Shown in pieces: positions 38,772 to 46,906 of a stretch of 46,906 nt of DNA. The stretch comes from Phoronis australis. Taxonomy: Eukaryota > Phoronida > Phoronidae. The notes beneath the pieces are model-generated. The model made no database searches and was not told the DNA's origin. It saw only the letters and a list, made by a program, of their open reading frames with translations. Position numbers and translations under genes: made by a program. Location: the NCBI GenBank assembly GCA_002633005.1, contig NMRA01000841.1, positions 1-46,906 on the forward strand, read 5' to 3'. Every line of letters begins with the position of its first letter. Within the stretch, counting starts at the first letter, position 1.

Positions 38772-39644
38772 GCACGTAGTGAAAAGGGTATTTTTATCGG
38801 ATAAATATTCTCCTGCGATTTTAGTTTATTTTCCTGACAAAAATGAGGTCAGACAAGTACGATGTGCAAGATTCACTGATCAGTTTGACATTACTGATGA
38901 GAGTGTTCAACACAAAATGCCTAAGGGACCAGTGGATGGCACTGAACTGTTCCCAGCAAAGAAAGAGATGTGTAAGCCTCCTGAAGTTTCAGGTATGAAT
39001 GCAGGCACTCATAGCACACTAGACCAAAGTGTGTCAATGATTATGTCACTTCTGCAATCTCAGAAGATAGGCTACAATAAGTATTGATTATTGTGACAGG
39101 GTTAGTAACATACCCAACTCTTACTCAGAGGCAACTGTCTCCAATGAATTGACCTATCGCCAGGATTTTGAGTGACGGCTTAACTAACCATTTAGAACGC
39201 ATCATTGNGCACGTAGTGAAAAGGGCATTTTTATCGGATAAAGATTCTCCTGCAATTTTAGTTTATTTTCCTGACAAAAATGAGGTCAGACAAGTACGAT
39301 GTGCAAGATTCACTGATCAGTTTGACATTACTGATGAGAGTGTTCAACACAAAATGCCCAAGGGACCAGTGGATGGCACTGAACTGTTCCCAGCAAAGAA
39401 AGAGATGTGTAAGCCTCCTGAAGTTTCAGGTATGAATGCAGGCACTCATAGCACACTAGACCAAAGTGTGTCAATGATTATGTCACTTCTGCAATCTCAG
39501 AAGATAGGCTACAATAAGTATTGATTATTGTGACAGGGTTAGTAACATACCCAACTCTTACTCAGAGGCAACTGTCTCCAATGAATTGACCTATCGCCAG
39601 GATTTTGAGTGACGGCTTAACTAACCATTTAGAACGCATCATTG
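38772..39644 (+). repeat. 436-bp near-identical duplication across a single N
   Basis: Copy 1 at 38772-39207 and copy 2 at 39209-39644, separated only by N at 39208. I find four substitutions (38789/39226, 38806/39243, 38817/39254, 38922/39359) and no indel. Both copies contain the copia LVYFPDKNEVRQ segment and the left part of the inverted-repeat element. The exact adjacency across one N suggests two alleles or contig ends joined in assembly. Confidence 0.9.
39151..39207. mobile_element. Partial left end of the GACCTATCGC element
   Basis: Begins GACCTATCGC and is cut off at the N (39208). It is identical to the first 57 bp of the element at 39588-39758, consistent with the duplication being artificial. 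Confidence 0.85.
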
Positions 39645-39762
39645 TTGACACACCTTCGTTTTCAAGCTGCCATTTTACCCGACAAACAACACGTTGCCGG
39701 TTAAAACTCATTGTTTGTTAGTCGACATTATGCAAGAGGGCGGAGCTTGCGATAGGTCAATT
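39584..39762. mobile_element. Inverted-repeat element family 'GACCTATCGC', copy B, inside copia
   Basis: 171-bp element (39588-39758) with terminal GACCTATCGC/GCGATAGGTC and flanking AATT at 39584-39587 and 39759-39762. Its left sub-terminal region (CAGGATTTTGAGTGACGGCTT) is the reverse complement of the right side of copy A at 23910-24037, and vice versa. It interrupts the copia reading frame just before the YYETFSAIA segment. Confidence 0.87.
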
Positions 39763-40120
39763 GTCGAAAAGCATGAAATAGGCTATTATGAGACATTCTC
39801 AGCAATTGCTTCTATTCCAACGCTTATGAAACTCAGATTTCAGAAAAACATATTCTACATCAAATGGATGTTAAAGCAGCATTCGTCAATGCACCCATGG
39901 ATTGTAAAATCTACATGGACCAGCCCAAGAGGTATGAGGCAAGAGATAAAAATGGTGAAAAGCTTTTTTATTAGGTGAAAGAGTCACTTTATGGCTAATT
40001 AAAACTGAGTGGGAAAAATTAGAATAATATGTTTCACACTTTCTTGCTTGACAGAACGATTTCAACAATCTATTGCCTGATCCCTGTGTTTATCACAGAC
40101 ACAAGTGGAAACTCTTCAAT

Positions 40121-40216
40121 AGCTATTATTATATGGGTCGACGTAGCTATTATTATATGGGTCGACGTAGCTATTATCATATGGGTCGACGTAGCTATTA
40201 TCATATGGGTCGGTGA
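40121..40216 (+). repeat. 24-bp tandem repeat in the copia RT active-site region
   Basis: Four units AGCTATTATTATATGGGTCG plus ACGT (40121-40144, 40145-40168, 40169-40192, 40193-40216), with small changes in the last two. In frame they encode repeats of AIIIWVDV; the last unit reads AIIIWVGD and is followed by IIVAPSTESEL. The RT catalytic motif [YW]VDD normally sits at this place, so the array arose at that motif. Confidence 0.9.
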
Positions 40217-41164
40217 TATTATAGTGGCACCAAGTACTGAATCTGAACTCATCGGTATCAGAAGCTTTATGTGAAAAAAGATCAAAATGAAGGATTGCGG
40301 GAAGTTATCATGATTGCATCACTAAGAATCAAAGAAAATGTCTTAACACAAACTCTAGACAGATTCAACGTAAGTGATTGTAAGCCTAAATGTACTGACC
40401 TTATGATCCTAAGCGCTAACAAAATCAGAAGCAAGCCAATGGTTCTGATGAGATGACTGATGTCAGGTTACATAGAAAGAGATAGTTGGAAACCTAGTGT
40501 ATGCCATGACTTGCAAAACTCCTGATTTGTGTTATATTTTAGCATTATCGTTTCAGAATATGGCAAACCCAACCATGGCTCACTTAAACATGGCTAAACA
40601 TGTCCTCCGTTATATTAAAGGGACACTTAACTATGGTTTGAAGTTTAAAGATAGATAGATATATTCACAGTTGAATTTGATACAGTGATTCTGATGGGGT
40701 GTTCATCTACTGACCGAAACAGTATTTCGGGATATTGTTTTCACTTGTGTGAGACTGGGTCTTTGCTGCTTCTTGCTTTTACATGATTACAGACAGTTGC
40801 TTTATCTAGTTGCGAAGCAGAGCGTACTATGGCACTTGATCTTGCTGCTTAAGAAACAAAATTTCTGAAGCAATAGTTTTGCTAATATTGCTGGTTGGAA
40901 GTTTTAACTCTGCAACAACTATACATGTTGACAATCAGGGTGTAATGACTCTGGCTAAAAATCCAGTGCATATTCGGTGGTCTAAACACACAGACATCAA
41001 AAATCATTTCATTATGTCACTTGTTCAAACAGGTTAATATGTAGAGTTGCCATTTCACCTTCTGCAGATAATGTAGCAGATGTATCAAAACTGTCAAACG
41101 TTAAGTTTGATAAGATCAACCATTATGATCTTTGGTCAATTGTGTGTCCACGTGTAAGTAGGGG

Positions 41165-41324
41165 TGTTAATGTAAAATCGTAACCTTGTACATTTGCGCA
41201 TTGACATTTTAAAGTCACAAATCCTATCTTCACTTGCTTCTCTCTGCTATTTGCGAACAATCGCTCTTGTAGTTATTTTCGTTGTGAATAAAAGCCGATT
41301 TGCTCAAAATGACTAATCCTCACA
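41165..41324 (+). repeat. 3' LTR-like end of the copia element
   Basis: Begins TGTTAATGTAAAATCG after a purine-rich GTAAGTAGGGG (polypurine-tract position), contains AATAAA at 41287-41292 and ends CTCACA. TG...CA borders and position directly after the RNase H region support an LTR of about 160 bp. I found no second copy in the window. Confidence 0.55.
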
Positions 41325-43065
41325 GTTGAACAAGTGATATTCAGTGGCCAGCCAGTCAATATCACTTGCAAACAGAAGTTGTTTTAGCCAATCAGAGGAG
41401 AGAATTATCAGAGGTCGGGGGGGGGTAATAATGTTTGATTTAGACCACTTGCTGTAAAACTGGACTCGACTTGTTTCTCACAGACATACAAGTGGTTTCA
41501 GGGCTTGAAAAGAACATAAAATTGATAATTGCTCAATATAAAACAGAGTGCGTAAAAATGAAGATAAGAAACAGTTCATCAAAAATGTGCAATATAGAGA
41601 CTTGCTGTGCATTTTTATGTGTGTGGTTAAAATAAATCTACAACAGCACTCGACACTTAGCTAAAGGCCAAGTCGAATTTGGCGACCTAACACAAATCAC
41701 AGGTCGCCAAAACAAAATCGTCCTGGCCAACTAAGGAGGTTCCCTGTTAATGTTAAGCGTATATCTTTGGCAACCCCAAAAAATTATAGGGCTGTAATGG
41801 CACCCATTTTCCTTGTCAGGTAAATGTACATTCATTCAGTCTCTAACCCTACTATTCCTCACACTAACGATAGGACCCAGTCAGCCACATGGCCAGCTGG
41901 CGTGAATTTCTCCCATCTTGCCCAACTTTTGCCGAACAATTCTGTTTTTTACTTCCTGTTGTAATTTCAGCGCAGTGGCAACTGCATTCAATTCACGAAA
42001 TAAACCGAACAATAGTGAATCAAAGTAATAAATCTACAAACATAATTACTGATTTCAAATTTGGAAGTCAACACGAACCTTAAAACGAATTTAGATGGAA
42101 ACATTGCCTCGCTTTGATACTCTCAGTTGCGTCTTCCTGGTGACTGGAAATTTTTCCCAGGTCGCCAAACACAATCTGAGGTTGCATAGGACAAATTGAG
42201 CGCTGTGCAAATAAGCCATTTGCCATGAATACAAATTTACTAAGTTAACACAAAACCTTTCAAATGAAATGTCACACATCCCTTATGAATAATTAGCAAC
42301 AACATTTCAAGCCATTATCAAACACATGGACAACATAAGGTTCAGTCACTCAAGGTGAATTAATAGATTTTTGCTTCCATAAATACTAAAATGGGTCCAA
42401 CATACTGGCTTTTGCCTCTGGCAGACAGTTCACATGTACCAGTAGCCAGTAGGTATGTACACCCACACAATAACCATGGTAATGCCATCAGGTCAAGTTG
42501 AGCTGGCTAAGAAAATATTATATTCAATGGGATTCATGTGTTGATGGGCTATCTACAGCTTCAATGAAAACTGCAATGTTAGCGGAAGCTTTTAGACCGG
42601 CTTGGGTAATTAAACAAACATCCGAGTTATCACAGTAGTGCGATGGTATTGGTTGGTGACAATATGACGGCACGACTAAATGCCTATAAATATATGAGTG
42701 GGCAATTTCATTTCTGACGGACGTACAATCAGAGAACATTTTGATCAAATGCTACGAAGCAGCACGCGGGCGAACTTTACCGGGTACGGCCCGATGATTA
42801 CATGAAGCGTGTTGAACAGGCAGCAAATTCAGAATGATTTCTAAATTAGTTATCCTTGTGGTTAGCAATGGTACCAGTTGCTGCTGTTGTCCATCTATAT
42901 CCTGTCCTTAACGGAGATGCTGGGGCTGGACCTTTTCCGCGTTGGATCGAACTCCCGTGAACCCCCCTGGCAATGGGCTTGCATTTCTTCAAATTTAGGT
43001 TAATAAAGTTTAGAGCACAGTGCTTACAGTCACGTTCTTAATGCTCAAGACTATTTTTTAGTCCG
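41325..43065. other. No gene; scattered repeat fragments
   Basis: Fragments of the GGTCGCCAAA family occur at 41648-41740 and around 42130-42180. A G9-type run lies at 41417-41426. No exon was recognised. Confidence 0.5.
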
Positions 43066-43230
43066 TTGAATTAATTGTAACCAACCTTGCAAAGTAGAAG
43101 AGAACGCTTGTGTACACTTGTATTTATCTGTTACCAATTCCTTACCCTGCATTGCGAAGAACAATTTCTGGGAAGAGCATTTCAAGCATTTTTTCATGAC
43201 GATTCTTGGAAAGAACGCAAACTGAAACGC
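43066..43230. repeat. Local repeat R, unit 1
   Basis: Contains TGTAACCAACCTTGCAAAG, AGAGAACGCTTGTGTACA, TTGTATTTATCTG, TTACCCTGCA, CAAGCATTTTTTCATGACG and GGAAAGAACGCAAACTGAAACG. Units 2 and 3 at 43978-44110 and 44131-44250 share these blocks in the same order. Confidence 0.75.
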
Positions 43231-43844
43231 AACTATTTTAATTTATCCTATGCGCGTTGAATCGAGGGAAATACGACCATGTAATAATGTTTTCCGTATT
43301 CACCTCCCTCACTACTTCAACAGCGACCTCTGACATGGAAAGTTCAAAAGGTATCTCAATGTAGACTCGACGTTGATAGCCAGTTCGATCTTCAAACTTA
43401 CGAAAAATAGTTTAAAGTAATGCAATTGCAACAGTGTGAGTAACACTTAACATGCAATAAGGTTTCAATCATAACGTCCGGAACAGAACTGTTAATTATA
43501 TGACAGTTCTGTCGCAGTTTCCAATTGTTAAATATGTCGTCTGCAACTAAGGTGCCGATTCCTCGGTAACTACAATGAGAAATATTGTTCTTATTTAACT
43601 ATTTTCAGGAGATGTTACAAATTCAGAGCATAGTTACCGTTGCTTTCATCTTTTTTATCTCTTTTCAAGCAATAAATCGTTACATTTAAAACTGTTTCTT
43701 TTACTAGAGAAAACTTGCAACCTAATGCGCAAGTACATACATATAGGATGTGATCTGCCACGTGGACAGTCTCGACTGGAGTATTTGAAAAATCAGGCGC
43801 AAAAATGTAAGAAACTTAGGAATTTGATGCGTGTGGGATAAATG

Positions 43845-43966
43845 CAAAACGTACCTCGATTGGCATAGATGAAGTAATATACCACTAGACTTTATTCCGC
43901 GTATGGATACGCGGAATAATGTCTCGTGGGATATTACTTCAGCAACGCCACTCTCGGTACGTTTTG
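43845..43966. mobile_element. Fold-back palindrome, 60-bp arms
   Basis: Left arm 43845-43904 (CAAAACGTACC...TTATTCCGCGTAT) and right arm 43907-43966 (ATACGCGGAATAA...GGTACGTTTTG) are imperfect reverse complements around a 2-nt centre. Conserved inner blocks are GAAGTAATAT/ATATTACTTC and ATTCCGCGTAT/ATACGCGGAAT. It has the size and form of a small fold-back element and lies between local repeat units 1 and 2. Confidence 0.8.
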
Positions 43967-43977
43967 TGTACTTCAGT

Positions 43978-44110
43978 TGAATTGAATTCAGTCAACCTTG
44001 CGTACTACAAGAGAACGTCTGTGTACATATGTATTTATCTGATAACTATTCTTTACCCTGCAGTTTTCAAGCATTTTTAATGACAATTCGTGGTAAGAGT
44101 GTAGTCTGAA
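43978..44110. repeat. Local repeat R, unit 2
   Basis: GTCAACCTTGCGTACTACAA, GAGAACGTCTGTGTACAT, TGTATTTATCTGAT, TTACCCTGCAG, CAAGCATTTTTAATGAC and GTCTGAAACGAGACT. It is similar to unit 1 with a shortened middle. Confidence 0.7.
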
Positions 44111-44130
44111 ACGAGACTGATGTGATGTCG

Positions 44131-44250
44131 GTTGAATTAAATGTAACCAACCTTGCATGTATTTATCTGATTCTTTACTCTGCAGTGAGAACAACAACGT
44201 CGAGGCATAGTTTTACAAGCATTTTTTCATGACGTTCCTGGAAAGAACGC
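44131..44250. repeat. Local repeat R, unit 3
   Basis: GAATTAAATGTAACCAACCTT, TGTATTTATCTGATTCTTTAC, CTGCAGTGAGAACAACAACG and CAAGCATTTTTTCATGACGT then GGAAAGAACGCAAAC. Its 3' part is closer to unit 1 than to unit 2. Confidence 0.7.
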
Positions 44251-45407
44251 AAACACACATGCTTTGGCACTCAGTAATAGTAGCATAGAATATGCATTTG
44301 AAAACTGCACTCGTCAGATATTGTCACTCAACAGATGTTTGTATGCATTTACAGATAACTTTTATTCATCATTATTATGAAGATAATAAAGGGCGTGATC
44401 TATTTTTTGAAATCAAGCACATTTTCGTGTCTCCTTAATATGGGAAGGCAAAGAATTTCTGATCACGCATCCACGGGTATTTGTCCAATTTATAAAACTT
44501 TTTCATGCCGGTGTTGCAGCCCACAACACAACACTTAATACTTCGTTAGCATAGGAAGAACAAATAGAGTAATGCAACCGAGAAAATCTTGTTAAGAATC
44601 AGACAACAACAAATAACATGTGAAACTCCAGTGGCTCGAAAACGAGGCAGCAAATGTGCCTGACGAATGTTTACGGCATTGTGGGTAAATACAGCGAGAT
44701 TCGAGTGTCGCTGTGTAATCCGGGACGACCCTATTGCCATATAGTACTAAGTGTATGTTTTTAATTCTATTAGTTATGTGTGCTTTGACCGTACAGTTAA
44801 TAGTAGAAAGTGATCGAGAAACAATGCTATAAACTTCAGCACGTGCATTATACTCAAGTAAATAACCCCGGCATAAATACTGAAGGTTACTCGAGTGATA
44901 CAGTGACTTATTCAGTTCTGACAGTGGCATTATGTTGAACTCGGGAGACGATTTGTGTGCGTTAAAACATTGCCCTTCATTATCCGTAGGATTCACAAAG
45001 GATTGTAGGTGATACTCAAACATTAAACTAAGTCCATGAGTTATTTTTAGAATTGCCATTGCTTGAGAGAATGCTTGTCAGCCATTCCGCCGGTTTCCGG
45101 CTGTAGCACAGCTTAGAAAAAGTTACTCAGCTACTTGCAAATTGGAACACACATCTTAGCCAAGTACAGAGATTTCGTCGTTTATTTCTCTCCTAGCCAG
45201 TTCTAAATGTCATCTAGTCTTTTACGCTGGCATTTTCCTCTGCGATAATTCTACGTTTCAAACACTCACTGACGCCTTGCTATGAGAGGCGACCTATTTT
45301 TATAAGCACATCCTCGTGATGGTCACATGACTCAACAACTCATTTCTCTGACTCCGGCAAGTGTGCAAAAGCCCATTAATTGGTCCAGTCTCATAAAGTT
45401 ACGTAAG
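44251..45407. other. No gene recognised
   Basis: A 155-codon - strand open frame (44592-45059) has no recognisable motif, signal or splice context, so it is not called. Otherwise AT-rich non-coding sequence. Confidence 0.5.
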
Positions 45408-45648
45408 CGGTGGCGGATTTAGGGGGAGGGGGCAAGGGGACCAAGGCCCCCCTAAAATTCTCCCAGATAAGGGAACATTTTACAAGAAGTCTGATATACA
45501 GCCAACACAACAAAAGTGGAAATTTTATATATAGTTTGAAGCAGTAAACTTTGCGATTTGGCATACCCAAACTGTGATTTTGGCGCCCCCTTAAGGCACT
45601 TTCAGGGGAGGCGCAGGTCCTCCCCCCCACTACACTGCCACACCACCA
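45408..45648. repeat. GTGGCGGATTTAGGGGG-type element
   Basis: Starts GTGGCGGATTTAGGGGGAGG, then GGCCCCCCTAAAATTC. It ends with GGCGCCCCCTTAAGG, CCTCCCCCCCACTACACTGC and CACAC. G-rich left and C-rich right ends are partly complementary, resembling widespread small DNA-transposon derivatives with such ends. Confidence 0.45.
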
Positions 45649-46095
45649 TTAGGAAGCATGGTAGATTAAAGTTATGGGTAATTGTTTACAAGATGACGAC
45701 ACTGACCAACAAACATGATTTTGGTAGTGTTTGATTCCGCTTATCATTCTCATTGCATAAATATATGAACGTGTTTCCTCACTATTTTATCATCAAATTT
45801 CTGTTCATACCATTTCCCATTTGACACCGCCATGTTCGTTCAACTCAAGATTACAGCAATACCTGTTGCTAATAAATGAAACAACATCAATGGTATTTGT
45901 CTGCAAGATTCCCTAGATTTCCTGAAATAACATGGAGCAACACGAGGGATCATTTCATCATTTTCCATAAATTTTTAGAATTGTGACCATTTGACCCTTT
46001 TCCACAAAAATCTCTGAAGTGATATTCTTTTCACGAACTTAGACCTCAAAAACAACCTCGTTTTTGTAGATTCTTGTTCGCGGAGGCGTACGTAC
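45649..46095. other. No gene recognised
   Basis: AT-rich sequence without clear exon, repeat or RNA features. Confidence 0.5.
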
Positions 46096-46185
46096 CAGGG
46101 TCACCAAAGGAATCGAAACCCTTGGGACCGTAGCTCGGACCCGGGGACGAGTCTCGGTCAGCTTGAACTTATGAAGAGCAACGCT
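46096..46185 (-). CDS. Candidate 90-bp exon of unknown gene
   Basis: On the - strand, ATATTTTGCAG precedes and CTG|GTACGT follows a 90-bp segment open in one frame (SVALHKFKLTETRPRVRATV then PRVSIPLVTL). GC content is higher than in the flanks. It is upstream of the TTD14-like gene on the same strand. The phase-1 frame needed to join the P-loop exon has a stop near its start (TAA) and no ATG, so it can only be a 5' UTR exon of that gene or belong to another gene. The product is not recognised. Confidence 0.25.
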
Positions 46186-46386
46186 CTGCAAAATATGGTT
46201 GTCAGTAGATTAGTTCCGTTTTTGGCCGCCAGATGACTCCATTCCATTCAACATATATGGCAACATCCGTGGTACGTCAATGACAGGGAATTAGTGCAAG
46301 CAGAAATGTGACGATAACATACGGAGAGAAGTTCGTGTTTTTGGAATGATAACGATTTGAGGAATCGGAAAGATATCAAAATCATC

Positions 46387-46510
46387 AAAAAACGGACAAT
46401 TGCCGCACAAATAAAAAAGTTCGTGTTGATTCCATGTTTCGTCTATTCATTAGACATCACGTCGAAATCAACATGAACTTTTTTACTTGTGCGGCGATTG
46501 TCCGTTTTTT
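46387..46510. repeat. Long hairpin, 45-bp arms, 34-nt loop
   Basis: Left arm 46387-46431 (AAAAAACGGACAATTGCCGC...GTTGATT) and right arm 46466-46510 (AATCAACATGAAC...GATTGTCCGTTTTTT) match at 42 of 45 positions. Read as + strand RNA, two of the three mismatches become G-U pairs, leaving one A-C mismatch. It could be a fold-back element or a source of a structured RNA. Confidence 0.85.
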
Positions 46511-46906
46511 TATCCTACTATGGCCAAGAACTTAAAACTTGTTTTGATCGTGATAGACCGGCCCGAAAATCCCCCCTTCATTTTCGGGTCAGTCACAATG
46601 GGGCTATTCGGAAAATCTACAATAACTAGAGGGCGTGCGTGTACTAGTGGTGATAGATTAACAGCCTCGATTTCGCGAGCCCTTTAAATACATGGTGAAA
46701 TGGCTTGCAGCCGTGCCAACTGAATCTGAGATTGCGTAAAAAGGGTGCTTCTATGAGAGGAAGTAAGCACGACCTCATACAAAGGTAAGGTTTGTGATTA
46801 TTTTTACGATTATTCCATGATTATTCTACCGATGCCTGTTAACTGAGGCACTCGCCGATGTCGACTTCGCGGCAGTCAGTCGCCAGCCAGAGTCTGGTTA
46901 ATCTTT
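46511..46906. other. No gene recognised
   Basis: Somewhat GC-richer sequence at the window end. No exon or RNA feature that I can support. Confidence 0.45.

Larger units (their letters stand above)
38100..41324 (+). mobile_element. Decayed Ty1/copia retrotransposon, 5' truncated
   Basis: Pol fragments in several frames, in the order integrase, reverse transcriptase, RNase H. Integrase pieces include MSQFRNRDPD (about 38175), DLIAKDGFKHAL (about 38260), REKSSPYPPHQNSTVEQG (about 38490) and LVYFPDKNEVRQVRCARF (about 38822). The RT core includes YYETFSAIA (about 39785), SMHPWIVKSTW and VKESLYG (about 39975). RNase H pieces include VLRYIKGTLNYGLKF (about 40600), SSCEAE (about 40809) and SKHTDIKNHFI (about 40981). 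Many stops and frameshifts mean it is inactive. It is interrupted by the element at 39588-39758 and an apparent duplication. A 3' LTR-like end is present; no 5' LTR, gag or protease was seen. Confidence 0.9.

Noticed and set aside
42869-42930. - strand segment ending ...AACTG|GTACC as the exon before the P-loop
   Set aside because: The phase fits, but there is no in-frame ATG and the residues (T-T-A-A-T-G) do not resemble the family; it is not supported.
43300-43350. - strand ATG followed by MSEVAVEVVRE and GTGAAT as a start exon of the TTD14-like gene
   Set aside because: It ends in phase 0, whereas the P-loop exon needs phase 1, and no hydrophobic strand precedes the junction.
44592-45059. 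155-codon - strand open frame
   Set aside because: No recognisable features; a chance open frame is likely.

Overview
This is eukaryotic, specifically metazoan, nuclear DNA. It is AT-rich, with short exons separated by GT-AG introns of 0.4-6 kb and a dense load of non-autonomous transposons. Two protein-coding genes can be read exon by exon. The presence of a TTD14-like gene, a family I know from invertebrates and not from vertebrates, together with the repeat content (tRNA-derived SINEs, inverted-repeat elements, a decayed Ty1/copia element) suggests a marine invertebrate. I cannot name the species. The sequence has a 443-base N gap (11550-11992) and a single N at 39208.

Gene 1 (+ strand, about 4.0-13.1 kb) is NUDT9, an ADP-ribose pyrophosphatase. 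Six exons are visible, including an intact Nudix box and the C-terminal exon with its stop codon. The piece between the Nudix-box exon and the last exon is not in the sequenced DNA and probably lies in the N gap.

Gene 2 (- strand, 36.2 down to 18.1 kb) is a TTD14-like gene, with a P-loop NTPase domain followed by a CYTH-like C-terminal domain. All exons from the P-loop to the stop codon join in frame; the start-codon exon was not found. Its most notable feature is a pair of homologous, similarly sized exons (95 and 92 bp) with identical splice phases. Using both, or neither, breaks the frame, so they look like mutually exclusive alternative exons in the CYTH-like domain. The two genes are convergent, with about 5 kb between their stop codons.

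The rest is repeats. A modular element built of about 140-bp degenerate units occurs at four places (about 0.7-2.5, 10.5-11.5, 19.1-19.9 and 31.1-32.0 kb), the second running into the N gap. A small inverted-repeat element with ends GACCTATCGC and 4-bp target duplications occurs twice, in opposite orientations; one copy sits inside the copia remnant. That remnant (about 38.1-41.3 kb) contains a 436-bp near-identical duplication across the single N, probably an assembly artefact, and a 24-bp repeat grown out of the reverse-transcriptase active-site region. Several fold-back elements lie further right, including a 45-bp-arm hairpin at 46.4 kb. No further complete gene was recognised in 36.2-46.9 kb. 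A 90-bp exon-like segment at 46.1 kb and a HIRAN-like remnant at 25.7-25.9 kb are the only other coding hints.
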